Shown piece after piece: positions 50,777-59,494 of a DNA stretch of 64,000 bases. How positions within the stretch are numbered: position 1 is the first letter of the stretch; each line of letters begins with the position of its first letter. Location: NCBI GenBank assembly GCA_934448295.1, contig CAKSEY010000001.1, forward strand, positions 62,001-126,000, in the 5' to 3' direction. This DNA comes from an uncultured Oscillospiraceae bacterium (lineage in GTDB: Bacteria; Bacillota; Clostridia; Oscillospirales; Ruminococcaceae). Position numbers and translations under genes: made by a program. The notes beneath the pieces were generated by a model. That model searched no databases and was not told the origin of the DNA. It saw only the letters and a program-made list of their open reading frames with translations.

Positions 50777-51913
50777 TTAATCGTTATATCCGTCAAGGAA
50801 GCTGTGAATTTCACCGTCCGGCGTTTTGTAGGATATGATCTTGTTTAGCTTGATATTCTCAACGCTGCGGAATATATTCATGACCACCTGAGGATTCCCC
50901 TCGTTGAGCCTTGCGATAAGCTGCTTTATCTCCTGCCGCTTGGAGCGCGCCGCGCCGTCAGGATTGCAGGTGGTGCAGGTGTCGGTGAAGCGGCACGCGC
51001 ACTGTATGAAGCTCAGGTCGTTGTACCTTGCCCAGTGCTTTATTTCGTCCTCGCGGATAAGGTACATAGGGCGGATAAGCTGCATTCCCGGGAAATGCGC
51101 GCTGTGGAGCTTTGGCATCATGGTTTCCACCTGACCGCCGTAAACCACGCTCATAAGGATAGTTTCAATCACATCGTCAAAGTGGTGACCCAGCGCGATC
51201 TTATTGCAGCCCAGCTCCTTTGCCTTGTTGTAGAGGTGCCCCCGGCGCATTCTTGCGCAAAGGTAGCAGGGGTTGTTCTGGACGTTGTATACTGAGTTAA
51301 AGATATCCGTTTCGAATACCGTTATGGGAATACCCATCAGCCGCGCGTTAGCCTCGATTATCGCGCGGTTTTCGCTGCTGTAACCCGGATCCATTACAAG
51401 GAAAACCAGTTCGAACGGGAACTTTCTGTGCCGCTGGAGCTCCTGAAAAAGCTTCGCCATCAGCATGGAGTCCTTGCCGCCGGAAATGCATACCGCCACT
51501 TTATCGCCGGGCTTGAGCAGCTCGTATTCGTTTATCGCCTTTGCAAACTTGCTGAATATGCTCCTGTGGAATTTCTTGGTTATGCTGCGCTCTATCTCTG
51601 CGGTGCGGTCTGAACTGCTTTGTAGCGCGATTTTCCGCCCCAGCCATCTCACATAGCCGCCGGAGAGGTTAGCCGCCCTGAAGCCCTTCTGGCGGAGCTG
51701 TTCGGCTATTTCATCGCTGATTATTCCGCTGCGGCAGCAGACCACGATGGCTTTGTCCTGCGGGAGCTCCGCCGCTTCTATCTGTTCCGGGGTGATGTTC
51801 ACTGCGCCGTCAATATGCCCGAGCGTGAACGCCGCGTTATCGCGCACATCTATCAGGAGGTATTCTCCCCGCGGCATTTCCAGCAGTTCCTCGACGGTTA
51901 TTTCCTCGTTCAT
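50777..51913 (-). CDS. Rhodanese-TtcA fusion (tRNA thiolation-type ATP pyrophosphatase)
   Basis: The 378-residue protein joins an N-terminal rhodanese domain (about 1-92; active-site loop CRSGIIS with Cys60) to a TtcA-type PP-loop ATPase (about 110-378; SGGKDS 144-149). The second domain has a CYLC pair (216, 219) and CACRFTDTCTTC (305-316), cysteines that in the TtcA/TtuA group bind an iron-sulfur cluster. TtcA makes 2-thiocytidine in tRNA. The rhodanese could feed sulfur directly to the PP-loop domain; this is inferred from the fusion. A consensus promoter lies at 51959-51987. Confidence 0.85.
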   Translation of the reverse strand: MNEEITVEELLEMPRGEYLLIDVRDNAAFTLGHIDGAVNITPEQIEAAELPQDKAIVVCCRSGIISDEIAEQLRQKGFRAANLSGGYVRWLGRKIALQSSSDRTAEIERSITKKFHRSIFSKFAKAINEYELLKPGDKVAVCISGGKDSMLMAKLFQELQRHRKFPFELVFLVMDPGYSSENRAIIEANARLMGIPITVFETDIFNSVYNVQNNPCYLCARMRRGHLYNKAKELGCNKIALGHHFDDVIETILMSVVYGGQVETMMPKLHSAHFPGMQLIRPMYLIREDEIKHWARYNDLSFIQCACRFTDTCTTCNPDGAARSKRQEIKQLIARLNEGNPQVVMNIFRSVENIKLNKIISYKTPDGEIHSFLDGYND

Positions 51914-51958
51914 CTTTATTCCTCCGCTTGACTTCTCTGTTACGTTATATACCGATTT

Positions 51959-51987
51959 ATTATATCACCTTTCTTCAAAGATGTCAA
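51959..51987 (-). promoter_or_regulatory. Promoter of the rhodanese-TtcA gene
   Basis: On the minus strand TTGACA (51982-51987) and TATAAT (51959-51964) are 17 bases apart. The T tract of the upstream terminator ends only a base or so before the minus 35 box. Confidence 0.9.
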
Positions 51988-51992
51988 GAAAA

Positions 51993-52015
51993 AGCGCCCC
52001 GCAGTGCGGAGCGCT
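51993..52015 (-). terminator. Terminator of the flavin reductase gene
   Basis: AGCGCCCCGCA pairs with TGCGGAGCGCT with one internal mismatch; on the minus strand TTTTTC follows and runs straight into the next promoter. Confidence 0.8.
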
Positions 52016-52039
52016 CAGCACATATTCGCATTAACGGAA

Positions 52040-52597
52040 TCACATCAGCTTCTTGCCGTCGCTGAATGCGTTTCCGACCTTTTCGCCGATAACGCAGTAT
52101 GCGTTGTTTACCGGGTCAAAGGTTATGGGGCGCAGCTTTGCGGGGTCGATGTTTCCATCGGTGAGTACGCTCTCGTCCGCGCTGACGTTAACTATCTCAC
52201 CCGTGAGTATCCCGGTGTTTTCGTCATAGCTGATGAGCCTGCACTCCAGCGCCATAGGAAGCTCGTCTATCACCGGTGCGTCGACATTTGCGGCTTTGGT
52301 GGTGTGGAATCCCGCCTTGGCAAGCTTGTCAGGCACCTTGTTTGCGGAAACTAATCCCACATAGTCGCACGCGGCAACGTGGTCAGCGTCCGCCATGCTT
52401 ACTGTGAACGCCTTTTTCCTGAGAATATTCTTTACGGTCTTGTGACCTGCGCTAAGGCACATGGAGAGCTGCGTGGAGTCGCTGATACCGCCCCATGCCG
52501 CGTTCATTGCGTCAGGGGTCCCGTCCTCAGAATAGCTCGCGATTATGAACACCGGCTGAGGATATGTCCAGGGCTTTGCTCCAAAATTCTTTCTCAT
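52040..52597 (-). CDS. Flavin reductase-like FMN-binding protein
   Basis: I start at the ATG at 52597, nine bases after AGGAGG, giving 185 residues. The start FGAKPWTYPQPVFIIASYSE then TPDAMNAAWGGISDS, and the later GHKTVKNILRKKAFTVSM and HVAACDYVGLVS, match the FMN-binding split-barrel family of flavin reductases. The natural substrate is unknown. A near-palindrome TAGAG-N4-CTCTA sits in its promoter region and may be an operator. Confidence 0.85.
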   Translation of the reverse strand: MRKNFGAKPWTYPQPVFIIASYSEDGTPDAMNAAWGGISDSTQLSMCLSAGHKTVKNILRKKAFTVSMADADHVAACDYVGLVSANKVPDKLAKAGFHTTKAANVDAPVIDELPMALECRLISYDENTGILTGEIVNVSADESVLTDGNIDPAKLRPITFDPVNNAYCVIGEKVGNAFSDGKKLM

Positions 52598-52677
52598 AGA
52601 TTTATACCTCCTGTAATTTATTTTGTAAAATTTCCGGCGGGTAAACCAATTCCCGCTGATAATTATATTATAAACCA

Positions 52678-52691
52678 TAGAGTGCGCTCTA
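52678..52691. promoter_or_regulatory. Inverted repeat in the flavin reductase promoter
   Basis: TAGAG (52678-52682), four bases, CTCTA (52687-52691) lies between TTGACT (52690-52695, minus strand) and TATAAT (52666-52671). The promoter spacer would be 18-19 bases, longer than the others, which is a feature of some regulated promoters. Confidence 0.4.
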
Positions 52692-52750
52692 AGTCAAGGG
52701 ATTTCGGAAAATTTCACCGTAATTTCACTGAACTACTTGTTAAAAAAACC

Positions 52751-52783
52751 AAAATACCGTGACCGGTCTGGCCACGGTATTTT
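52751..52783. terminator. Terminator after the zinc-ribbon protein gene
   Basis: AAAATACCGTG (52751-52761) pairs with CACGGTATTTT (52773-52783); the stem ends in A/T runs on both sides, so it can work on the minus strand for the gene ending at 52787. Confidence 0.8.
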
Positions 52784-52786
52784 GCT

Positions 52787-55700
52787 TTAGAGTGAGCTAT
52801 TGATAGTGCTAATATTGTCGTTAGCGGATTTTATCACAGAGGTCGTCTCTGACTTGAAGCCGGAAAGGCTGTTCTCGTTTGCGAGGGCGAAGATTCCGAG
52901 GAGATCCTCAAGGTCGTTCGCTGTGGAGGACAGAGCCGATTTCGCAGAGCTGAACCCTGAGGGAGCGCCGCTGCTGAGTATATTGTAGTAGCCGATGGTT
53001 ATCTGGTAATAGCCTGCGGCGCTCAAAATGCCGGAGGTATTGTCGCTGTAAATAGTGGTCAGCGCCTTGTCTGTGAAGGTGCCGCCTGCGAGCTTTTCAG
53101 CCGAAGCCTTAACGGTGGAGAACTTGGAAACGGCATTGCTTGCGGCAGATGAAGCGTCCGTCATTATCTCGGCATAGGTGCGGGATTTGTCGTCGGAGGT
53201 TTGGTTTTCCGTCTGGAGCTTGGAGTAGCTGAAGCTGCTCTTTACAGTGCTGTTGAAGCTGCCCAGCTTTGTGGATTCCTTGGTGGAATATGTATCGTAG
53301 CTGTCCGGCGAGGTCGTTACATAGGTGTAGTAATCGGTGTAGAGGTCGTACAGCTTGCCGAGCGTCTGGTATGCCGCGTCGAACTGCGCAGAATCAGGTT
53401 CGGCATTCTTGTAGAGGTTCGCCACGTTGGTCTTGCCGCTGGAGAGGGTGCTTGTCATGCCGCTGGTATAGAATGTGCGGGTCTTGCCCTCGTCAAGCGC
53501 GCTCAGGGTAGCCTGGGAGTAGATATGCAGCTTGCCGACCTCGGCGGACATAGCTTCAAAGGCGTCCAGCATCTTTGCGCGCTGTTTGTCCTCGGAGGTA
53601 ACGGCAGCGGTAGGCTTTGCTGCGACAGGCGCTGCGGGCTTTGCGGTCGTGGTGGTAACCGTGGGCCGTGTGGTTGCCGCTGGCTTAGTGGTAGCAGCGG
53701 GTTTAGTGGTCGCCGCAGGCTTGGTGGCAGCGGGCTTGGTTGTAGCCGCGGGTTTAGTGGTGGCTGCTGGTCTGGAGGTAGTTGCCGCCGGTTTTGTGGT
53801 AGCCGCAGGCCTTGTGGTCGTGGTGGGTCTGGAGTTAGCAGAGGTGTTTGACGAGGTTGAAGGCTTTGTGGTGGGCTTTGATGTATTTGCAGGATCGTCT
53901 GTTTCTCTGCCGGGAGTTTCAGGCGCTGAAGTATCGTCAGGTTCAGCGGTCATGCCCTGGGATTCCCCGGATGGAGCTTCGTCCGCAGTCGCGGTTACCT
54001 CGGCGGTTTCCGCAGGAGCGGGGGTATCCTCTGATACGGTGGGCTGTTCAGGCTCGCTCTGCTCGGAGGTTACGGGAATGATCGGGTTTACATCGTTGGC
54101 AGGCGCGGAATTTTCAGGCGTGCTGTCGGCGGACGTATCGGTATTGCTGTTGAAGGATATGGTCGTTCCGCTGTTTATAATGCTGCTGTTGGGCTTCTGG
54201 TTCACAGCCGTTGATACTATAAGGACTATCGCGCCGACAACCACAACGGCAGCGCCTATTATCGCCGGGATGGAGATCACGCCAAACAGCTTGAAAGGTT
54301 CTTTTTCAGTCTTGACTGCTCCGCCGGAAACGGATTTCTTGAGCGGCTTGACATTCCACTTGTTGGGGGAACCGCAGTTCTTGCAGACCGCTTCCTTCTC
54401 GTACATATCCTGACCGCAGTTGCGGCAGTAGATCAGCTTGCCAAGATCAGCGTTTTCGTCCCCGGAGGCTTCCGCCTCTGGCGCGGGAGAAGGCTCGGGG
54501 CGGTTGAGGCTGACAGGCTCGGAAGGCTCGTTGTTTCCGTAGGGAGAGGTGGAAAGCTCTGGCTCGGTGAAAGCGGGAGCTTCCTCGGCGGGAGCGGCGC
54601 TTTCCGGCTCGGAATATCCATAAGGCGAGGTAGAGAGCGGCGGGTCAAATGAAGCCGCAGGCTCGTTGTTTCCGTAGGGAGAGGTGGAAAGCTCTGGCTC
54701 GGTGGAAGCGGGGGCTTCCTCAGCGGGAGCGGTGCTTTCCGGCTCGGAATATCCGTAAGGGGAAGTGGAAAGTTCGGGCTCGGTGGAAGCAGGAGCTTCT
54801 TCGGCGGGAGCAACGCTTTCCGGCTCGGAATAGCCGTAAGGCGAGGTAGAAAGCGGCGGGTCAAAGGAAGCCGCAGGCTCGTTGTTTCCGTAGGGGGAGG
54901 TGGAAAGCTCTGGCTCGGTGGAAGCAGGAGCTTCCTCGGCGGGAGCAACGCTTTCCGACTCAGAATACCCATAAGGCGAGGTAGAGAGCGGCGGGTCAAA
55001 TGAAGCCGCAGGCTCGTTGTTTCCATAGGGAGAGGTGGAAAGCTCGGGCTCAGTGAAAGCTGGAGCTTCCTCGGCGGGAGCGGTGCTTTCCGACTCAGAA
55101 TACCCATAAGGCGAGGTAGAGAGCGGCGGGTCAAAGGTTGCCGCAGGCTCGTTGTTTCCGTAGGGGGAGGTGGAAAGCTCTGGCTCGGTGAAAGCGGGAG
55201 CTTCCTCGGCGGGAGCGGCGCTTTCCGGCTCTGTATAAGCCGGAGATTCCTCAGCAGGCGCAGTGAACACAGGCTCCGGTTCGGAATAAACCGGGGCTTC
55301 CGGCGCGGGAGTAAACACAGGCTCTGCGTCAATATCAATGTCGTCCAGGTGGTGCTCAAGGTCGACCGGAGTGTCAGGCTCGCTCATTTCGCCGCCGTTT
55401 ACCACAGGAAGTCCGGATTCTGAAAGGAACTGTGTTTCCGGCATTCCAGCGTCCATCGAGAAGTCCTCTACACGGCGGGAGAAAGGCTCCGGCTCAGGTA
55501 CTGCGGGAGCGGGTGCCGGCTCTGGCTCAGGCTCGTGTACGGGGGCGCTTATCGCAGGCATATCGCTGGCGGTCGCATTGAGGTTTGCAAACTGCTGGTT
55601 CAGGGCTTCTATCTCGCTGTTGAGATTCCCTCCGCCGAAAGCGTCAGCAGGGTCGTAGTCATTGGTTCCGTAGGATATACCGCTGCCGTCAAAGCCGCTG

Positions 55701-56062
55701 TTGTTAACGAAGCTGTCGATCTGAGCTATATCGCCGTCGGACATCCCGCTGAAATCACCGCCGCCGATAGGATCGGTGTTGACCAGCGGTACGGAGCCTG
55801 AGTTTCCGCCGAGCTTCATGCCGCACTTTTCGCAGTATTCAGTGGACTTTTGCATGCGCATTCCGCAGGTCGAGCAGAATACAAGCGTTCCCTCCTCGCT
55901 GTTCGGCTGTATTCCGGGCATTTCCGCGCCGGAATCAGGCTGTGCTGCCTCGGCGGGTGCAGGCGCTTCGTCCTCGGACTGCTCCGGAGGGACTGGGGTT
56001 CCGCACTCCATGCAGAACTGGTAGCCGCGGATCAGCTTTTTGCCGCAGTTTTCACAATACAT
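52787..56062 (-). CDS. Large zinc-ribbon membrane protein with 45-residue tandem repeats
   Basis: I start at the ATG at 56062 (GGGAGG upstream), giving 1091 residues that begin MYCENCGKKLIRGYQFCMEC. There are three zinc ribbons: near 3-20, near 65-85 and near 545-565, each with two CxxC pairs. Four 45-residue repeats plus a short unit (about 293-512) contain STSPYGNNEPA and STSPYGYSE; STSPYG occurs ten times. One membrane helix lies near 600-625, followed by a Thr/Ala/Pro linker with PAATTK repeats (about 745-810) and a helical C-terminal domain (about 850-1091). Topology is probably cytoplasmic ribbons and an outer C-terminal domain. Function is unknown. It has its own promoter and terminator. 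Confidence 0.75.
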   Translation of the reverse strand: MYCENCGKKLIRGYQFCMECGTPVPPEQSEDEAPAPAEAAQPDSGAEMPGIQPNSEEGTLVFCSTCGMRMQKSTEYCEKCGMKLGGNSGSVPLVNTDPIGGGDFSGMSDGDIAQIDSFVNNSGFDGSGISYGTNDYDPADAFGGGNLNSEIEALNQQFANLNATASDMPAISAPVHEPEPEPAPAPAVPEPEPFSRRVEDFSMDAGMPETQFLSESGLPVVNGGEMSEPDTPVDLEHHLDDIDIDAEPVFTPAPEAPVYSEPEPVFTAPAEESPAYTEPESAAPAEEAPAFTEPELSTSPYGNNEPAATFDPPLSTSPYGYSESESTAPAEEAPAFTEPELSTSPYGNNEPAASFDPPLSTSPYGYSESESVAPAEEAPASTEPELSTSPYGNNEPAASFDPPLSTSPYGYSEPESVAPAEEAPASTEPELSTSPYGYSEPESTAPAEEAPASTEPELSTSPYGNNEPAASFDPPLSTSPYGYSEPESAAPAEEAPAFTEPELSTSPYGNNEPSEPVSLNRPEPSPAPEAEASGDENADLGKLIYCRNCGQDMYEKEAVCKNCGSPNKWNVKPLKKSVSGGAVKTEKEPFKLFGVISIPAIIGAAVVVVGAIVLIVSTAVNQKPNSSIINSGTTISFNSNTDTSADSTPENSAPANDVNPIIPVTSEQSEPEQPTVSEDTPAPAETAEVTATADEAPSGESQGMTAEPDDTSAPETPGRETDDPANTSKPTTKPSTSSNTSANSRPTTTTRPAATTKPAATTSRPAATTKPAATTKPAATKPAATTKPAATTKPAATTRPTVTTTTAKPAAPVAAKPTAAVTSEDKQRAKMLDAFEAMSAEVGKLHIYSQATLSALDEGKTRTFYTSGMTSTLSSGKTNVANLYKNAEPDSAQFDAAYQTLGKLYDLYTDYYTYVTTSPDSYDTYSTKESTKLGSFNSTVKSSFSYSKLQTENQTSDDKSRTYAEIMTDASSAASNAVSKFSTVKASAEKLAGGTFTDKALTTIYSDNTSGILSAAGYYQITIGYYNILSSGAPSGFSSAKSALSSTANDLEDLLGIFALANENSLSGFKSETTSVIKSANDNISTINSSL
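54525..55190 (-). repeat. In-frame 135-base tandem repeats in the zinc-ribbon gene
   Basis: Four nearly identical 135-base units (45 codons) and one 81-base unit form the array. Each codes for ELSTSPYGNNEPAASFDPPL then STSPYGYSEPES and an acidic AEEAPA(F/S)TEP tail. Units differ by few codons, which suggests recent duplication and possible length variation between strains. Confidence 0.85.
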
Positions 56063-56138
56063 CAAAGTAAATAACCTCCCAGATGGACATTTATTATCAA
56101 TTCTGACTGTTCGTATCAAACAGAATAATCCAAGTTTA

Positions 56139-56167
56139 AGTATACTATATTGTATAAAAAAAGTCAA
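56139..56167 (-). promoter_or_regulatory. Promoter of the zinc-ribbon protein gene
   Basis: On the minus strand TTGACT (56162-56167) and TATACT (56139-56144) are 17 bases apart. Confidence 0.78.
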
Positions 56168-56271
56168 CTTACTTCACATAAGATTGGTAAAATAAAATAA
56201 TACGACCGGCTCCTTTTTGTGCATAATCCTACATGACATACATCGGCTGAAATTCAGCAGGGGCAAAAAAA

Positions 56272-56296
56272 TTCGGCGCTGTAATACAGCGCCGAA
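56272..56296 (-). terminator. secDF terminator
   Basis: TTCGGCGCTG (56272-56281) pairs perfectly with CAGCGCCGAA (56287-56296); on the minus strand a run of seven T follows. Confidence 0.93.
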
Positions 56297-56312
56297 GCGG
56301 TTATTTTGGATC

Positions 56313-58667
56313 TCAAGCGTTCTTCTTGCTTCTTTCCTGCGCCCAGATCCACAGCGGACCAGCCAGGCAAACAGAGGAGTAGAAGCCGACCAGCATACCG
56401 ATAGCAAGCGGTATGGAGAAGCTGAGTATCGAGGTCACGCCCATGAGCGCGCACACGATAGATACGGAAGCCATCGCAGCCACCGTTGTTGCCGTTGTGA
56501 TGATGGAACGCGGCAGCGTCTGGTTTATGGACAGGTTTACAAGCTGAGCGTCCGTGAGCCTCTTGCCGTACTTTGCGCGGTTTTCACGCAGACGGTCGTA
56601 GATGATGATCGTGTTGTTGATGGAGTAGCCGAGCAACGTCAGGATAACCGCCATGAAGTTGGAATCCAGCGACATTCTGCCGAATACGAACACCGCGTAG
56701 GTTATCGCAACGTCGTGCAGCAGGCAGAGGATAGCGATAACGCCCGCCTTCCAGCCGCCTATCTTCTGGAATCTGAACGCGATGTAGACGGTCAGCAGGA
56801 TGAATGCCGAGCCTACCGCGATAAGGCAGGAGATAAGGAACGAAGTACCGGAAGTAGCGCTTACGTTTGTGGTGTCGATGTTCTGAACGTCGTTTTCAGG
56901 GAGCGCGTTCTGAACTGCGTCGTTTATTTCGTTGAGCTTGTCGTCATCCATCTTTTCGTCAGCGGCGAAGGAAACCACCATGGTGTTAAGGCCGCCGGTG
57001 AAGCTGGTACCCGTCGTGATGTTTACCTCCGGAACGTCGCCCAGCGCCGCGATAGCGGACTTGGTTGTAGCGATGTCTGCGTCAGTGATCTCGCCGGAGT
57101 AGCTGTAAGTCAGCATGGAACCGCCCTTGAAGCGGATATCCACCTTAACCCCGAGAGCAAACGTGCAGATAAATGTCAGCACGATAACGGCAGCGGAGAT
57201 AATGCAGAATACTTTCCTCTTGGAAACAAAATCCTTGCCGAATTCTGTGGGAACTGCGGGCCCCTTTGCGTCTGCCTCGGCAGTGGAATTCTTCTCGCCG
57301 CCATAGAACCAGGGCTTTCTGAATACCTTGAACTTGGAAAGCGAGGTGGTCATCATTCTGGTAGCCCAGCAAGCCATGATGAAGTTCATGATAACGCCCA
57401 CAAGCAGGGTGAAGCCGAAGGAGTAAATTGTACCGTCCGTGGAAGCTCCGAACCATGTGCCGAACACCAGCATAAGGATCACGGCGACGATGATTACGGT
57501 AAGGTTGGAGTCGAGAACCGCCGTAAAGCCGCGGGAGAAGCCGTTCTTGATAGCGCCGTCAATGGTTCTGCCGGATTTCAGCTCCTCGCGTATTCTTTCC
57601 GCGGAAAGAACGTTCGCGTCAACGCCCATACCGATAGAGAGGATAATACCTGCGATACCGGGTATCGTGAGGGTGCTGCTCGCGTTGAATCCGAAGAAGC
57701 CGGTCACAGCCGCGAACATACCAGCCACCTGACCCGCCAGCGCGATAACCGCGACAACGCCGGGCAGACGGTAGTAGCCTATCATGAATATTGCGATAAC
57801 TATGAATGCGATAACGCCGGCAATGCCCATTGCGTCACGCGCACCCGTGCCGAGGATAGGAGAAATGGTGGAGAGGTTCTTTACCTCCAGCTTGAACGGG
57901 AGGGAGCCGCCGTTTATCATGTCGGCGAGCTTCTTTGCGTCTGTGTAGCCATTCTCGCCGGTGAAGCTGCCGGAGATGGAAGCCTGTCCGTCAGAGATGA
58001 CCGCGCTTACGGAGGGGGCGCTTATCTGCTCGTCGTCCATCCAGATGGAGATGCGGGAGCCGTCCTCCTTAGCCTTGGTGGTGGCCTCCTTGAAGGCCTC
58101 CTTGCCGCTGTCGTTGAGGGAGAGGTGAACAACGTAACTCTGGGACGCGGTGCTTTCGGTGTCCATGCCTACCTGTGCATTGGCAACGTCCTTACCGGTG
58201 AGCACAAGCTCCAGATCCTCGTAGGTCTGGCCGTCCTGGAGGTCTCCGCTGTATCCCATGCGGAAGCTCAGCATTGCGGTGGCGCCGATCTCCTTTACAG
58301 CCTGCTCGGGGTCGAAGCTGGTGTCGTCAGCCTGCCACGGGAAGCGCACGATTATGTTGTTGGCTCCGAAATCCTCATAGACCTCGTAGTCATTTATGTT
58401 CTGGCTGATAAGACGTGTTTCGATGATGGATTTTGCAGCGTCCAGGTCATCGTTGGTGATCGGGTCGGTGTAGTCGTCGGGCGCGCCGAATGTAACGTTT
58501 ACACCGCCGCGGATATCAATACCCCATCTTATATCGTCTATGCCTGCGATTATCGTTGTTTCGTTATCGCCGTAGCGGGTGCTGATGCCCAGCGTGGAGA
58601 GCAGCGAAAATGCGATGATCAGTGCGGCAACAACGAAGAACACGGGTCTTCCAATCTTTTTCTTCAA
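56313..58667 (-). CDS. secDF: Protein translocase SecDF (fused)
   Basis: SecD and SecF use the proton gradient to pull exported proteins through SecY; here they are one 784-residue chain. The SecD half has TM1 (about 7-27), the RWGIDIRGGVNVTFG segment and a large periplasmic-type domain (about 60-290). The SecF half restarts near 470 with KRKVFCIISAAVIVLTFICT and VDIRFKGGSMLTYSYSG, and ends RSKKNA. Twelve membrane helices are expected. A promoter at 58728-58756 overlaps the terminator of the upstream gene. Confidence 0.96.
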   Translation of the reverse strand: MKKKIGRPVFFVVAALIIAFSLLSTLGISTRYGDNETTIIAGIDDIRWGIDIRGGVNVTFGAPDDYTDPITNDDLDAAKSIIETRLISQNINDYEVYEDFGANNIIVRFPWQADDTSFDPEQAVKEIGATAMLSFRMGYSGDLQDGQTYEDLELVLTGKDVANAQVGMDTESTASQSYVVHLSLNDSGKEAFKEATTKAKEDGSRISIWMDDEQISAPSVSAVISDGQASISGSFTGENGYTDAKKLADMINGGSLPFKLEVKNLSTISPILGTGARDAMGIAGVIAFIVIAIFMIGYYRLPGVVAVIALAGQVAGMFAAVTGFFGFNASSTLTIPGIAGIILSIGMGVDANVLSAERIREELKSGRTIDGAIKNGFSRGFTAVLDSNLTVIIVAVILMLVFGTWFGASTDGTIYSFGFTLLVGVIMNFIMACWATRMMTTSLSKFKVFRKPWFYGGEKNSTAEADAKGPAVPTEFGKDFVSKRKVFCIISAAVIVLTFICTFALGVKVDIRFKGGSMLTYSYSGEITDADIATTKSAIAALGDVPEVNITTGTSFTGGLNTMVVSFAADEKMDDDKLNEINDAVQNALPENDVQNIDTTNVSATSGTSFLISCLIAVGSAFILLTVYIAFRFQKIGGWKAGVIAILCLLHDVAITYAVFVFGRMSLDSNFMAVILTLLGYSINNTIIIYDRLRENRAKYGKRLTDAQLVNLSINQTLPRSIITTATTVAAMASVSIVCALMGVTSILSFSIPLAIGMLVGFYSSVCLAGPLWIWAQERSKKNA

Positions 58668-58727
58668 ATGTAGCTCACTCCATTTCGTTTTAGCGGCATA
58701 CTGCCGTAATTATAATCATACCATTCT

Positions 58728-58756
58728 ATTATAATATAAAAAGCGGGATTAGTCAA
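58728..58756 (-). promoter_or_regulatory. secDF promoter inside a terminator loop
   Basis: On the minus strand TTGACT (58751-58756) and TATAAT (58728-58733) are separated by 17 bases. The minus 35 box is in the loop of the preceding terminator hairpin. Confidence 0.85.
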
Positions 58757-58770
58757 TAGCTAAATCCCGC
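58743..58770 (-). terminator. Terminator of the upstream membrane protein gene
   Basis: GCGGGATT (58743-58750) pairs with AATCCCGC (58763-58770); on the minus strand TTTTTATATT follows. The loop carries the secDF minus 35 hexamer. Confidence 0.85.
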
Positions 58771-58785
58771 CAGAGGAAAATTTTT

Positions 58786-59388
58786 TCACTTGTATATCAG
58801 CTTTTCAGTGTTGAATTTATCCGTATAGCCGACGTACCAGCCGAGCTGGGTCACGGCGGGGATAATGGCGTAGTATACGATCATCAGCGCCGGGAACAGC
58901 GGCGGCATTATGTCTATCTGCCGGAAATCCGTAGCCACCCAGGCTTTATCCGCAAGCTCCGGCATGGGCACGAAGGTCTGGATAAACGGGTAAGCGCTGC
59001 CGCTGATGAAGCGGTATACAAAGAACGTATCTTCCTGCGGGAAGAACAGCTTGTTCAGCAGGAGCACCACCGAGGGCAGCGCCGCTATCGCGAACATGAT
59101 AAGCCCTATCCATATCCAGCGGCGCGGCAGCGGGGCTTCAACGCGGTGATTCTTCATCAGGCTGCGCTCCAGCGCCCCGTCCTTCCAGGCGACGGTGAAC
59201 GCCAGCGAGAAGAACACCAGGGTGCAGCATATTATCGACAGAACGTTGAAAACGATGTCCGAGCCGTAAAAATCAAGATTTGCGGCGAACATGGTCAGCG
59301 CCATCGTCATGAACAGGCAGAGGAAATTCCCCAGGACGATATAGCCGAAGCCCTGGAGTACCAGGTTGTAGAATGGCTTGCGTTTCAT
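58786..59388 (-). CDS. Multi-pass membrane protein, unknown function
   Basis: I start at the ATG at 59388, seven bases after AAAGGA, giving 200 residues starting MKRKPFYNLVLQGFGYIVLG. Hydrophobic segments lie near 12-35, 42-65, 92-115 and 168-190, so four helices are likely. No enzymatic motif is seen. It lies alone on the minus strand, opposite the gene at 59495, with a terminator that overlaps the secDF promoter. Confidence 0.6.
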   Translation of the reverse strand: MKRKPFYNLVLQGFGYIVLGNFLCLFMTMALTMFAANLDFYGSDIVFNVLSIICCTLVFFSLAFTVAWKDGALERSLMKNHRVEAPLPRRWIWIGLIMFAIAALPSVVLLLNKLFFPQEDTFFVYRFISGSAYPFIQTFVPMPELADKAWVATDFRQIDIMPPLFPALMIVYYAIIPAVTQLGWYVGYTDKFNTEKLIYK

Positions 59389-59494
59389 TTGTATTCCTTT
59401 CAAAAAATTCCTTGTGTAATTGCGGGAAGATGTGAGATACTATTCCCGAAAGAATTCCGGGCGACCGGAGCACACAGGAATCGAGGTATTTATT

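Noticed and set aside
54525..55190. CRISPR-like direct repeats
   Set aside because: The units are in frame with an open reading frame, 135 bases long with no unique spacers. They code for protein repeats.
56217..58673. Open frame of about 800 codons on the plus strand opposite secDF
   Set aside because: SecDF on the minus strand is unmistakable. The plus-strand frame has no suitable start and gives a His/Asp-rich nonsense product.
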